A stretch of 64,000 nucleotides of DNA from Pezicula radicicola. Its lineage: Eukaryota > Ascomycota > Leotiomycetes > Helotiales > Dermateaceae. Position 1 is the stretch's first letter. Every line of letters starts with the position of its first letter. Positions 1 to 13,375 of this stretch are shown in pieces. The stretch spans positions 868,001-932,000 of the forward strand of contig PDUO01000004.1 in assembly GCA_003008705.1 (NCBI GenBank), written 5' to 3'. A program made the translations under genes and the position numbers. Below the pieces are notes generated by a model, which did not search any database, had not been told where the DNA came from, and saw only the letters and a list, made by a program, of their open reading frames with translations.

Positions 1-3000
1 AGCGATCTTGTTGAGACACATGCAATGTGCGGAAAGGTGGCTTAAAGGACGTGCTATTTTCATACCAAAGCATGGCTCTGTTGAAGAATTTATTTGAAAA
101 TCCTTCGGGGTTGTGGTTTGTGAGTGTGCTTGCTATGCATCTTCCTACCTTTTGTACCCTTGCTACGAAATTATAGTCCCACGTTGACCAGCAGCCAATT
201 CATAGTCAAGGTACGAAGTACTAATAGCAGCTCAGTCAATGATGAGCGACTGAATAGTCGAGCTCGTTAGGTATTGACCAGAGGCTAGGCGGATTGGTAT
301 TGCTACAAAAGCTCGGGGCCGTTTTACATTGTCCTCTTCCTCTGTATAATCGTGTTGATGGTGCCTATACTTCTTTAAACTGCATCAGACACTTGAATGA
401 TTGAGGTCTTGAAAGTGTGGGTATTTCTTCAAACCGTCCATGGGGCTTAGCTCACTAAATTTGATGCAGTAAGATGATAACCTTGACTCTTTCAAGTACC
501 ACTGTCTTTGATACCGTACCATGCTACTATCATGGTATTGCCGTCGGTATAGCACAGCATGCCTCAATCACACTGGAACACAGTGGCTGCTGAACTGCAC
601 TGCTGTCTCTCCAGCGAGGAACTTAAAGTTGTAGATGCGCAGATTCTAGACGAGGAGATGAAAGATGAGGTGGTTTCCAAGCTCGGTTTCAGAGACGCGG
701 AGAGGGCGGCATGTTAAATGCTCAAAATAGAAAGTAAATGAAAATTGAGAGAAATGTAGGGGAGTGTTTGTGTGATAGAGGTCGCAGACAAGGAACTGGA
801 ACAATGTGCATTGTGCAGAAGGCCTGTCCGGTGACTGCGTGCGCCATATGTTTGCGAACCTCGCAGGTACTAGGTACACACAAAGGGCAAGATCGGCATG
901 ACTGTAGAAGAAAGGCAGGGTGACCACCCAGTTTACCTTTGATTCCTACAAAGAAGCCGAAAGAGGCTCTAATTTGAAGCTTAGGGGGTAGATATATTCT
1001 ACGATACTGTACTGTACTGTGCTGTACAACTTCACTCCAAGATCACGAACCAATGGTCTGTGCAAGACGGGAAGATTTGCTTATTAGGTTGCCGTTTCCA
1101 CTGGCGACGTTTTTCTTCCCTTTCGTGATCGTGGAGCTGAGCTAAGTTGTGGAATTGTTACTTATGGTCCCCCTTTACCAACAGAGTCTCCACACCACCT
1201 TTAAGCCGCATATGAACTGATGGTCCGTGACGGTAAATATTCTCACTCGAGGAAGAACTTGTGGCAAGTTATGTATCCTTATGCCTTGCACTACTTCGTT
1301 TGATGCCCAGGCCTGTATGGAGTCGAACGCTGCGTGTGCATCGATCGGATCGACAAGATAAAATGACAATGTGATTGTTGTGATAGCGGCTGCGTATCCG
1401 GGTGTTGATAGGAGTTGTGCAGAAGTTGATGAACCTTTGTAATAATAATAAACTCAGCTGTTGCAGGCCTAGACACCTAGGTGACGGTCAATTGGGATCT
1501 CGGGGGATGTCTTTCTGACATCCGAACCAAACTTGAGCCAAATTGTTTGCTATTGTACGGACTAATTACGGTTCTTGGGAAGCTTGAGACCTAATAAGTA
1601 GAATTTCGCGAGAGATCAGAGTGTTGGACCGTGGAATTGCGAATTCTGGTATTAAAATCGTTCAAAAGCGCAACATCGAAGTGGGCATTCTTGAATACAA
1701 CTCTGCAAGGCATGCGTTCGACATGCAAATGCGAAATACTCCGTCTGCAATGGGGATGGCTCAGGCTCAAAATAGAGCCCATGCTGGAGATCCAAAAATC
1801 AATACAATGCGGTAGCAGCGGTATGGTCCCGTCTCGCCTCGTCTCGTCCAGTACATGAATCATTCTCATGCTCGCTGGGACAGGCATGGATGAGGGTACT
1901 CGTACAGTTACTACCTAGGTCCCTAGGCACCGCAGCAGTGGGGAGGGCAAGAGGCTGAGCCGCTGATGTTGGGTTGTTTGGTGCTTCGCTTTTGTGCTTT
2001 GGCCGTCTGGTGCTCAGAAAGGTGCAGATACAGCAGGCCAGCCTAAAAGCCTGAGCCAATTTGAAGGTCCCCTGGAATTCCGACAAAATTTGATCTTTAA
2101 TCTTAAATAATCTGCAATGATCTTCTCTCCTATCGGGCCACCGGTTGGGTCATTTCTTGAGAGGGCTCGTCGGGAGAATCAACCAGTGCGGAAATATTTC
2201 GTGAGCCGCCAGGGAAACGCGGGAAAGGAAGGCAAAAGGAAGTTTGGAAGTTTGCTCACAAGCAAGAGGTGCTTGGGAAGGGCAAGATATGTTCCCCGGA
2301 TAGGCAGCTAGACAACTTCAGGTTTCTTGTGCAGCAAAACAACGTGATTTCCGAGCTGTTGCTACAAGTCACTACTGCAAGCCATCCGCGCCTCGCTGCT
2401 TCACAATGCATCGTATGCATGTACCCGGCCATCGTTGGAGAAGTCACCAGTAGTACCTCCAGACCCCGAACACAGTCCACAACTTGAGACTAGCAGAAGA
2501 CCAAACATCCGTCATCTCTTTAATAATCTACGTAAATAACCGTCCAGATTAAAGACACGTGGGAAGTCTGGTAGCGAAGATGCGAAGGTTTTGGTCCTTG
2601 CCAAAAAAAGGATTAACTCCATGTTTTACTCCATACGAAGCGATGGAGTACGCTGCCGTTGAGTTTAAGATTCGGGATGTGGGCTATTGTTGTTATTGTT
2701 GACTGACACCCCATTCGTTATGGCCGAGTATTTTCAATCTTTTCAATAAATTTATCCAAAATGTCTCATCCAATCATTCTCGAAATTCCTCTGGCTTTGC
2801 AACATTAGGCTCATTGGTTCGGGCCTTCACAAGGTCACTCTTGTGCCCGGATTGAATCCGAAGTCTTCGGTGATTACTGCCGCTCTCGAGACGATTTAGT
2901 GTTTACGCGGCTTTTCTCAGTACGAAAGTGCACTCGGTTGTTGTCATAACTCACTTTCTATTCATCTTTTTGACTTCGTCTTAGTACCACCGAAGACCCT

Positions 3001-4464
3001 TTCATAATAATCTTCTGCAGCTCTCCCTTCCCTTTTTCTCTTATGCTTAGTGGCTCCTCGAGTGCTCGTAGAGCAAAAGGAGTAAGGTTGCGGGCATAAG
3101 GTACTGTAGCTGTGTCGAACGTGCACACCTCGCTTAGAACGCCATGTCAAGCCTCACTCGTCCAACAACTGACCAGACTCGACTCCGGTATCACACTCAA
3201 ATTTCCTGGTGCGCCCCTGTCATCTCTCCCCTGAACCCCGCCGGGGATCCATGTGAATCCTTTAGTTGCATTTTGCCTATCCTTCAAGGAGCCATGGCAT
3301 GGTCCAACGGTACGGACAGGAGAGCACGGCTCTCAAGAGAGACCCTGGGAAGTGCCCAAGGGTCAATGGTAAGCCTCTGGATCTTCGTGCGATCATTTCC
3401 TTTGAAGTTTTGCTTGTGTTGTGCTGCTGTGTGTTTCTACTACTCCATTGCTGTGCGACAACTACGACCTCGGCGAGATTCCATTGTGTTTGCAGTAGCT
3501 ATTGCTCCAGACGCAGCGTGTACGACCGACCAACGTTTGACGGATTCTGCGCCAGCGACTTCTTGTTCGTGTTATTTTTTTTTGTAATACTCACGGGTAT
3601 GTCCGTTGTACTTTCCTCGGTCCTTCTACCATATGGTTTTTATGCGCAGCGCAGCGTTATCTCAACCTGCCGAGGCAGTATGCATTGAACAATGGCTAAT
3701 GATTGTTCTGCAGGCAGCTTCTTCCTCCGAAGGGCACAGTTTCGAACTTCCAAAGGCGTATCTCCTACAGTATCAACGGACTCAACAGGACATAGGTCAT
3801 TCTACCATTCTACGGCTTTTAGTGTACGATAGTAACACGTTCGTGATGAACAACGGATACTGAAGATCATTGATTTGATACGAATCAAGCCAGGACTCTC
3901 CAAGAAGTATCTCTTGATATGGGACTGAGCCAATTTGATAGGTCTCACCCGCCCTGGAGTATATCTTATGGTATATAGGTTGGGACTTAAAATAAAAGGT
4001 ACGCGACTTCAGTTGGTCTATGCTTCTCTTCTAGAACCTCAGTAACATCTCATCCTCACCCCTGCCTTGGACGAGTTTGCTAATCTCGTGGATGTTTGGT
4101 AGTATTTTCTAGATATCATCACGAACTTTTTTGTTGTCGAGTTCGGCTTGTTTCTACGTTTGTAAGCCACTCAGTCACTCCTTACCGGCTCGAAGCCCCA
4201 CGTCCACAGTTCTTGACTTAGGCCAAAGCGCAAGGTTCAGGCCTCAAGACTTTGGAGCGTTTCAATTCCAATTGAGTTATCCCACTGGACAGTCGGAAGG
4301 GGCTGAAATCACCCTTCGAGTTTAATCGAAGTATCATCCGATCATTCAAATTGTTGTGGATCTGGGGGCATTTTGCGAAACGATAATTGAAGCAGTCCCA
4401 AGACGAAGAATCTGATGGACTAAATTCTGCATTGTGTTCCGACGCTCAAAGAGAACCATTGAAA
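1..4464. other. gene-free region upstream of the apsA-like gene
   Basis: No open frame here has recognisable protein character. The longest frames (for example 646-927 on the minus strand and 3144-3587 on the plus strand) lack domains, are short and overlap each other in several frames. A GTACT repeat run lies near 1005-1025. The last few hundred bases probably hold the promoter and 5' leader of the gene at 4465. Confidence 0.6.
4414..4422 (+). other. minimal upstream ORF before the apsA-like start
   Basis: An ATG followed by one sense codon and TAA lies about 50 nt before the chosen start codon of the apsA-like gene and out of its frame. If this stretch is in the mature leader it is a two-codon uORF that could damp translation. 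Whether it is transcribed cannot be seen from sequence. Confidence 0.35.
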
Positions 4465-7400
4465 ATGGGTGAGTGGGAGACAGAGGACGAGTGTGCTACA
4501 GCTGCTCAGGCTTCTTTACCAACACCTACCGATACTCCGTATCGAACTCCCTCCCGTGGTTCGCGACGGTCGGCGCGACAGAAGTCGAATTCTCCTGGAC
4601 CATCTTCATCGCCCCCAAGCATGCCATCCCATGATCGCAGAAACTCCAGAGACATTGCCAATGATGAATCCATATCAATATTGGACCCCCGGCGGTTTAC
4701 TCCAACTCTGCATGCCAACTTAGTGTCTGAGATATTGTCACTACGTAGAGATCAGGAGGAGAAGACTAAGATAATCGAGAATCTGGAGGCCGAATTGCAT
4801 GAGACGCGTGGAGAACACGAAACTCTAGCATCGGAGCTGGTGGCTACAGCCAAAGAGAGCCGCAAACAACAACGGCAGTTGGCGTTGTTGGAAGGCGGTA
4901 CCTCATCAGCATTGTCGGAACTATCAAGAGAGCGCGATGAGGCTATCGAAACTACTGCAACAATTCAGAAACGACTTGATGTAGCGCAAAAGAAGATCCG
5001 AACGCAAGAAGAGGATGCCGACCGAGTCCAAGAGCTTTGGCTCAGAGACAAGGACAACTGGGAGGACGAGAAAAGAAAGTACGAACGCAAGGTTCATGTT
5101 GCTGAGAGTCGCCTGAAAATCGTCTTGGAAGAAGTTGCTGCATTCGAAGCAAGTCAGAGTGAACTGCTTCAGAATGAAAATGAGGAGCTGCCAAAGGAAA
5201 ATGGCAACGATAATGCCAGCATACGCACCATGAGTATGACTAACAGTATCCGTTTTTCAATGCTGAATGGGCCCAATGGTTACACTGCGCCAAAGTTGAA
5301 CGGCATGAGTTTGGCAGACGAACTCGATTTTGACGCAGAGAGTGAAGATGGGCAGACTGATCTGGAGGGTCGCGACAGTGTTATGTCTTTCAGGAATAGC
5401 CCAAGACATAGCCCACACAAGCGTAACCAGAGCCGAGAGAGCATGATCTCGAAGGGCCATCTCCGAAACCAGAGTATCGAAAGCCTCATGCGCCCTGGAA
5501 GTGTCACACGCGGTAGAATGTTGGCCACTCAGGGGGTTCTGGGAAGACTGGGAAGGGGTATCTTGGAAGGCGATGAGACGGTACCACCACCCAAGGTCGA
5601 ATATGTTGACACTGGAGTACAATTCTCTCCTCCACCTTCACCAAAACTTGCACCCGTGGAGCCTGCTTCTGTCGTCGAACCATTGCCGATAGTGAAAACA
5701 TCAGTTCCAGAATCTGCGAAGGCGGAGAGACAAAATGTACTCGAAGGACAGCAAGAGATTGAGGCTAACCAGCGAAGGAAGCGCGTACATGCAAGCCCAT
5801 TGATCATTGATGCAGGATCACAGACTTTGGAAGATCCACTTAGCCCTCCAAGGACACCTGCATCACCTACTAGAGCACCTCCTCCACCACCAACAGAGCA
5901 GAGTTATTCGCGGGAGATGAAATCGAGCTGTACTCAAACGGACGTTCCCGAATTGAAATCCCCGACCCGGGCTGCTCCACCACCACCAATTACGATTCCA
6001 CAGATCCAATTGCATCCTCCTAAATCCCGCCCTGCAACTCCCCATAACGATCATGTTGCTTTACTTCCCCAACATTCCAAGGATGCAGGTTGCCAAGCCA
6101 ATATGCAGGCGTCCGTCCCGTCGAGATCCATTGCTGTACAAACGGAGGAAATTAGAGTTGACAAGCGAATTAACCTACTACCACCACATCTTCATCCGTC
6201 AACAATATCATCTAGGCCTACTTCTCCAGCGGAGACCACGGCCGAAGATAACAAACGATTCTCACCTGTTCCCGGAAATCTACCCCCTCGAAATCCCCTT
6301 CGCCGGATGAGAAGCCAGAACAGCATCATTGACGAGATTCCTTCCTCACCACCACCACCTCTAAGCGAGACTCAGGACGCTTACCCTGGTAACAATGACG
6401 ATGGGCCCTTAGCAACTGGGAAATCAACCATCCGCAGACCACATCGAATCAGCAGCTTATTTGCAGGCTTCGATAATGTCAGTTCCGACGACGCGGATGA
6501 CTTTGGAGACGCCGATATGAGTGACAATGAATACAGGACGGCGTTATCTGCGCCGAAGGCCCAATCTTCAGTCAATAAGCCAAAGCAACGCATTTCATCA
6601 CTGCCACCGGCTTCAGTCCCCGAAGGTGTGGAATTGTCCGAAGTATCTAAATCCAAAGAAAAAAAGAGCGGCATGAGACACATGATCACTCACGATACTC
6701 AAAACGGATTTTCCTTCCCTGATGTCCAGCCTCTTCCACAGCGAGCTTCCATAAAACCTATTCGTCAACTTGACAAACCTCTCACGCTGGTTACTACATC
6801 CAAGCCGGCTCCCATGCGCCGTGCTGCACTCATACAAAGTGGAGTGGCTGCACACCAAGGACGACAAAGTCCTGGCTTTTCTGACGCCGTTTCCACGGAA
6901 CCGCCTTTCCCCATTCCTACCAGGGCCAGCTCCAGACAGCCGCCATTCAGCATTAGTGCTCCAAGCGATGGGAACAGGAGTCCAACTCCACGAGGTGGAG
7001 AAGGTTGGTCACGTGGTAGTCGAGGTAACCATTATCGTTCCGGTAGTAACGTCAGGAAAGTGAGATCAGCTGCTGCTATGTCCAGAGGTGGTTCACGATA
7101 TCGAAGACATAGTAGCAGATCTCCCCCGCCAATGTCAGCATCCACTGAAGCTCCAGAAAGTCCCAAATTACCACCAATGCCCAGCAACGATGTCACAACA
7201 CCACGATATATGCAAGAAAACGCAAGCAGTCGATACAGATCGCACAGGTATAAGCCTTCAACAAACACTGCCAATACTACGAATACTGCAAATACTACCG
7301 CTACTGGAAGTGCATCGATCGCTACTAATGGTGCTACAAGTGTTGTCGATGCTATTGCACAGACCATGGTCGGAGAGTGGATGTTCAAGTATGTCCGGAG

Positions 7401-8690
7401 ACGTAAATCCTTTGGTGTGCCTGAACCCAGTGGAGATGAAAATACCAATGGCGTTCGGCACAGACGTTGGGTATGGCTTGCTCCATACGAGAGAGCTGTG
7501 ATGTGGAGTAGCAAGCAGCCCACCTCAGGGTCAGCCCTACTTGGAAAAACTGGACGGAAGTGTAAGTCTTTTTCTGTTCGCATTAAACGATGGCACGTCT
7601 AACCGATATAGTGACCATCCAATCGGTACTCGATGTTAAGGATGACAACCCAGCTCCAAAGGGAATCCCGCCACTTTTCAATCGATCAATCTTGATACTA
7701 ACTCCAGCCCGTGCGCTCAAATTCACAGCAGTGTCAGCAGAAAGACATTATGTCTGGCTGACTGCTTTATCGTTCCTCGCCCATTCTTCACAAGCTGTGC
7801 CAGACATAGTTGCATCTCCCCCACCACTTCCTCAAGTCCCCGATTTCGAAATTCCTCCCAAAAGTAACCGCTTGCGCAAGAACGGTATACGCGACTCAAT
7901 CCGCGTAGCAAAGGGCAAGACTCCACCGGCTCGACCAGGACCAACAAATGTGCACTCCTCACAATACCCCGGTGCAGATAATAGTATCCAAGAAGAAGAG
8001 TCGTATTTCACAGACAACCCAAAGCCTCGTGTTTCGGAGAGTGCCGAGCCACCAGCTGTACCCCGATTCACCGAACGTGGATACGATCGTGAACGTCCCA
8101 TCCAGCATGGGCGAAAGCGAAGTAACACCGGCCCCCGTATCCCACCTCCGCTCTCCTTTCGGGGCTTTTCTGGTCCTGCTCCTAGTACTATAACCAGCAG
8201 TGCAAATAGTGCTCCATCGCATGCTCCATCGTCCAGTACAGCAGGTCAAAGCACTGGAACCACCGGATCCTCAGATATATATCAGTCTCAGCCTGGCACT
8301 TCCATTGCGCCTTCTGGATATACTGGCGGTATGAGTGTTAGTGGACGTAACTCAATCCGTACTTCGGATGCATCCTCACGTCCAGGCGGGGTAGTGAACA
8401 ACTTCTTTGATGCTGTTGGAACCGTCCGCATGGAGGCTTTTATTAGTCCGATGGCAATGACTAGATTTGATGATTTCCCAGATGAGCAAGACGAGATGAA
8501 CTTTGTGGGAAATCAGAGAAGACGGAGCCGCGAGAAGAGGAGAAGAAGTAGGAATCGAGACAGCTACTATTCAAGCAAAGGGCGGCCAAGCGATGACTGG
8601 TATAGTGGAAGCAAAACAGCTGGGGAAGAGGAGTATTACCGAGACAGCGGAAGCTTCGCTGTTAGGGACGACCCTTTTCGAGGATTTTGA
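4465..8690 (+). CDS. apsA: ApsA/Num1-like cortical anchor protein with C-terminal PH domain
   Basis: Two exons, 4465-7561 and 7612-8690, with a 50-nt intron (GTAAGT...TAG) inside the PH domain, give 1391 residues. The frame is open further 5' (from a TTG at 4387), but the first in-frame ATG is 4465. Domains: a Ser/Pro-rich N-terminus ending in DPRRFTPTLHANLVSEIL, a coiled coil at about residues 90-235, a long disordered Pro/Ser region, and a PH domain starting near residue 965 (MVGEWMFKYVRRR) and continuing across the splice (LTIQSVLDVKDDNPAPKG, ERHYVWLTALSFL). The tail is Arg/Ser-rich. In this family (A. nidulans ApsA, yeast Num1, fission yeast Mcp5) the PH domain binds membrane phosphoinositide and the coiled coil recruits dynein, positioning nuclei. 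Five degenerate Q(T) motifs lie between residues 381 and 562. Family assignment is firm. The exact start is less so, since an upstream spliced exon is possible. Confidence 0.88.
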
Positions 8691-9839
8691 TTTCAGTTCT
8701 GTTTAAGGACGAAGTGTACGAATTATTATGGGTTTGGAATTAGAATAAGGGTGGCGTTCATACGTTCGGCTCCACAGCCTGGGTTAACTTTTGGGGCAAA
8801 GTTGTCTTTGCAAAACACCTGCATGACGCATTTATCTTTTCTCATTGGCCTTAGTAGGCCCCGTCTTTTTTCTTTATCATCTTGTTTCTTTGCTACAAAT
8901 ATCGCTCTCTGTATCATTTCCATTGTTTAGTTGTTAATGGAAGGAAGGTGCTGGGAAATATTGGACTTATCTAATTGTAAGGAGGAGTGCGGGATATACC
9001 CATACAATCGGCCGGCTTGGTGTACTTAGTCAGACGGGATAGATGCGTGAAAGTGCATAGGTATATACATATACATATGTTCTATTATTCTTTACGTGTC
9101 TATAATAAGCCGTGTTATTGTCCCTTGCTATCTCTAGCATACATCGGCATCTCTTAGATCCTTACGTATGTTAAGTACAGTACGTAAATAAGTTAAGATA
9201 GCCCATGGTCTAGCCATTTCAAGCTAAAGAAAGAAATATAAAGCTCACTACAACGCTACCTATATCATGCTCCTATTGCTCTTATGCATCTATCTTGGAT
9301 CGTCCTCCCAGAAGCCAAAGGGGGCTGGCAATTAGATGAGATGGGGTCCCCTGATACGTGTACAATACTACAATTAATATTCGACACATGTAGCAACGCT
9401 TTGCACTCACCGCTATATTAGATATCTAAAATAAGTGAGTTACCCACGTCTAAAATCATGTTACCTAAATTAACCTAGTTATTAAATCGAGTAAGTTCCT
9501 CAAATCCAAAAAAAAATACTAGCAGAACTCACATGGCATTGTACACGTATCAGGACCCCATTAGATGGAGGTAAGGTAGGTAGGCCACGGAGTTTTACTT
9601 ACGTCGCTTACCTGCCTAGATGGACAACATACACAGAAAAACACCTTCAAACATCAGATCGTTCTCGTAAGTTAAAATACTCCATTTTGCTCCTTTATAT
9701 CCTCCATGATCTAAATTGTAAATTCTACCTCAAACCCAAAACAAGAAAATGTCATAACTCGTAAACATTACTTCGAAACTTCCCTCCGCAACAACAAAAA
9801 CTTCCACTCCCCTCACAAACCCCTATTCTAACAACCAAT
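8691..9839. other. intergenic, convergent 3' ends
   Basis: This lies between the 3' ends of the apsA-like gene and the reductase gene. It contains a MITE-like element (9343-9559) and otherwise AT-rich sequence with no coding frame that I can support. Confidence 0.7.
9343..9559. mobile_element. MITE-like element, family 1, copy A
   Basis: This is a 217-bp element with terminal inverted repeats. The left arm at 9343-9366 reads GGGGTCC, two extra C, then TGATACGTGTACAAT. The right arm at 9538-9559 is the reverse complement without the extra CC. There is no ORF, so it is non-autonomous. ATTAGATG occurs just outside both ends (from 9331 and from 9560), but with four extra bases on the left, so a target duplication is only possible. 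A diverged copy lies at 15055-15334. Confidence 0.8.
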
Positions 9840-11104
9840 CTACTCCTTCCCAACCCTCTTCTCGATCTCCACAAACTCCTCAACCTGATCTTTAATAGTC
9901 TCCTCCAGAGTTCTAAACTTCATACCAAGTATCTTCTGAGCCTTCCCATTACTCAATGTATAAGTCTCCTTAGGATCCAGATCCTCCTTCGTCAATTCCG
10001 GAACCAAATCCTTCTTAGAAGGGAATTGTTTTCGGATGATATCACAGACTTCTTTGAATGTGTAAGTACCACTTGTAACGGCGAATCGTTCACCTGCTGC
10101 TTCTGGGTTCTCGTAGGCTAGTGCATGTGCTTCTCCTAAGTCGCGGACGTCACACCAAGCGAAGAACTGGGTTGAGGGGACTTCTTTTTCAGAGCCGTTT
10201 ATGAGTCGGTAGACTGTTCAGGACTTCAGTATTAGCAATGCCTTTATAAGATGATCTCAGGAGAACTAAGATATGATATGGAAATATCTAGAAATATTAT
10301 AGCACCCGAGACGATCAGAAAAAAAGGGGAAATGAACAGGATTCACGAACTATCTGCTGAGGAGGTGTTGAGCTTGGAGAGGTCGGTTACGGTATGTGCT
10401 GCTGGGCCGTATACCATTGGTGGATTGATTGTTGTGACGGTGAAGTTGGGTTTCTCTTTTTCCACGAACTCGAAGGCTGCTTTTTCGGCGAAGGTTTTAG
10501 ATGCACAGTAGGCAATTGCACCTGGGGTATCTTTATTGGATGCTTGTTCATATGTTACTGGGTTCCAGTCTTTTTCTGTGTAGATGTAATTTGGTCTGGC
10601 ACCTTGTGAGATATCGACTATGGCGGCGAAAGAGGAGGTGATGACGACGCGTTTAACTTTCGGGTTGTGCTCTTTGATTGAGGCTAGAATTCCCACTGTG
10701 CCTTTAATTGCAGGATCGAGAAGGTCCTTGACGTTGTCCTTGACCTCAAGCACAAATGGTGAGGCAGTATGAACTACCTACAAATTGTCAGTATTCCAAT
10801 CCGCTCATTTAGGGTCCAAAAGACTTACTCCGTCAACTCCCTTCACAGCCTCATCGAAAGCCCCCGGAACAGTAATATCCTTGACAATAGCAAATTCCAA
10901 CTGATCAAGATATTTCTTGTGTGACTTCTTCACATTCTCGGCTGTCTCTGAAGTCCGTACTGTCGTTCTCACCCTATAGCCGCGAGAGAGGAAGGCAGTA
11001 AGAACCCAGGCTGCAACAAATCCACTTCCGCCCGAGACGAGTACCGTCTGGCCTTTTCCAGAAGTCCCGAGGACCTCTTCGACCTTTTGCTTGATGCTTG
11101 ACAT
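9840..11104 (-). CDS. NAD(P)-dependent ketoreductase, GRE2 / dihydroflavonol-reductase-like (extended SDR)
   Basis: Three exons on the minus strand, 11104-10829, 10777-10351 and 10213-9840, encode 358 residues. Intron 1 is 51 nt. Intron 2 is 137 nt with a GTTCGT donor and a GCTAAT branch point. The Rossmann nucleotide motif is VLVSGGSGFVAAW near residue 21, and the catalytic pair is Y182-x3-K186 (AYCASK) after VVITSSFAA. This is the extended short-chain dehydrogenase class that includes yeast Gre2 and plant dihydroflavonol and cinnamoyl-CoA reductases. Members reduce aldehydes or ketones with NADPH in the cytosol, and the substrate cannot be told from sequence. Both reading-frame joins keep typical family sequence (SADIYRLINGS across intron 2). 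No pathway genes are adjacent. Confidence 0.85.
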
Positions 11105-13174
11105 GTTGATTGGCGATTTGGGAGCGTTATGGGAGCGTTATATGTAATGTGTAACTGGTGAAGGTAGAACGTGCGACTCAGTGGCTGAGTTGAAATTGTA
11201 TGACCGTTTATGTCTGAAGACTTTTGGCAACGAGCAGCAGCTACGAGTTTATATATTTCCCCCCGCTTCCCCAGTCTTCATGACGTGTTCTGGGGTCCAT
11301 TCTGGTGCATTTCTTTTTCCTGGTGATGTAAAAGAGAGGACCCCTAAACTCGGAGCAACCGCGGATCGGTCTTAAGGTAACTGGGGCGACATTTCCTCGG
11401 CGTTTGGGCAAATCACATCTTTCGCCGAAAGAAAATAGGGGATAAGAATATAATTTCCTCATCTTGATATTTTCTGATATTCTAATGAGAGAGTTCGAGA
11501 AGAAACGTAGTAATACCCATTCGGCGTTACAAGTCTTGAGAGGTGCGTTGAACACTTTCGCCGAGACGGTTTTCGACACGAACTCGCCATTTACGACACC
11601 CTCATGGAATACTTCCTGGCCAACTCAAGACCTTCTTGCTTTCTAAGCCACAGTATTATGTGTGTCTAGACGGTATAAAACCTCCGGGAGGCTATCTTTC
11701 TCTTACATGTATAATCTCCAGTTGTGCTTCAATAATCTTTGAAGGCAGTGCTCTGCAGGGTTCGGAACAGGTCATGAAGCGTATCCCGCAACCATCGGTT
11801 TACGGATTGCTCACTAAACCGAGCAGGAGCGGGACAGGTGCTTGATATGATTGTACTCTGGAGCACCAAACAATATGCTAGCCGTGAGATGGCACCTTCT
11901 GAAGGATGAATCGCGGAAGAACAAGTACGGAGTGGAAAGAAATAAGCATGTTCCAACTGAGAAGAACAAGTGCGGTTTGTACTCATGTAACTGACTCAGG
12001 TAATGCCTCATCATTGAAGCACATTGATGCTGCTGCCATGTCTCGTGCCGTGAGAATGTCAATTGCCATGGAGAACTTTCAACAGCCGGTGGTCTAGAAG
12101 ATATATTCCTGCCGAAGGTGCTACTATATGCCGTCAACTCTAAATATGCCACAAGAGTAGTTTCACTCACAACCGCCAACTGAATTGATACCGTCGATGG
12201 GTGACTGTACTTTCTATTTCGTATCATAGCCTCAATGTCATGTTCTTTGCTTGGGAGCAATGCGGAATCATGCTGACAACAACCAAGGTGTTGCCGATGC
12301 GATATATTAGTAAGGGAGCCATTCGGACTGATGCGGTGTTATAGACAATGGCATGAAGTCCAAAGTCAAAATAGAGCTCTCAGGTTACAGAAGGGAAGGA
12401 GGCCACGGTATGAGTGGTTCATCCGTTCCTCTCCCCCTTTTCCCCTTTCCCCTTCAGCTCAACTTGACTCTCCACGTTATCTCCAGGAAATCCTCTGTTG
12501 CGACAGCTTCAAAGCACCCAACTCTAAAAAGAGGCTCATCCAAGGATCAATCAACACTTGCAGCGTATCGTGTGATCGCTGACTTCATAATGTCAAGAAC
12601 TGACTTCCCCTCGCATCTGTGCGACATGCTCACACATTCCCACACATGCCATCCGAGGTGTAGCGAACCTTATACTTCGCATCAGTATCAGCATCAGCAT
12701 CAGCATGAGGAACACCACTTTTCACTGTACTATCCATGCATGACAGCTCCATAACGGCGGTGAGTACCAAGCGATGGTGTGGTTGAGGACCGAGACACGA
12801 TGTAGCAAAGAAGGCTTTTTTAAGCTTGCGTCCGGAGCGCTTGCCTGAATTCCCTCTGGTATCGCATCACAGCACAGCACAGTCCAGTTTGAGCAGTTTA
12901 AGGCTGAGGTCAAAAGATGGAAAAAAGGTGCAAGAATACCGTACCAGTTTAGTGCTTGCTTGAATACCAAGCCCGTCAACGTCGACTTGTCGTCGTCACC
13001 CCCTCACCCATGAGGCGATCATGGAGGGAGATCATACTCCCCCCACTACCATAGCTATTGTGTTTAATTTTGTCTTATCTTTATTTTTACTTTTTTGCTC
13101 TTCGATAATGCGCGGGCTTTGTTCGATTTGATACCTGCAACTTCATCAAATGCATTTCAAGGATGCAATTGAAG

Positions 13175-13199
13175 GATGATGATGATGATGATGATGATG
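13175..13199. repeat. GAT trinucleotide microsatellite
   Basis: About eight consecutive GAT units are followed by a GGT-rich stretch. It lies outside any supported gene. Confidence 0.9.
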
Positions 13200-13332
13200 G
13201 TGGGGGTGGTGGTGTTGATAACATGACTGCTATGAGTCTCATAGGACCAACAGAGTTTGTTGTATGAAGCATCCGATGTCAAGGCGCAGGCGAGCGAGGA
13301 GGAGGGGCAGTTGGTACAGTGAGTGGCTCATG

Positions 13333-13375
13333 TACAGTACAGTACAGGGCAGTACAGTGCAGTGCAGTGCAGTAC
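13333..13375. repeat. GTACAGTAC / GCAGT short tandem repeat
   Basis: Repeated ACAGT and GCAGT units form a degenerate pentanucleotide array. Related GTACTGTAC or GTACAGTA runs occur near 1010, 21195 and 25300-25325. Confidence 0.7.

Noticed and set aside
3144..3688. two overlapping frames of 140-147 residues upstream of the apsA-like gene
   Set aside because: They overlap in different frames, have no recognisable family and show mixed Cys/Phe-rich composition. No splice-consistent gene could be built.
7032..7583. 183-residue antisense frame inside the apsA-like gene
   Set aside because: It overlaps the PH-domain exon antisense, and its composition is that of a mirror frame.
11814..12260. 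148-residue frame on the minus strand
   Set aside because: No domain, no family resemblance and no consistent gene structure around it.
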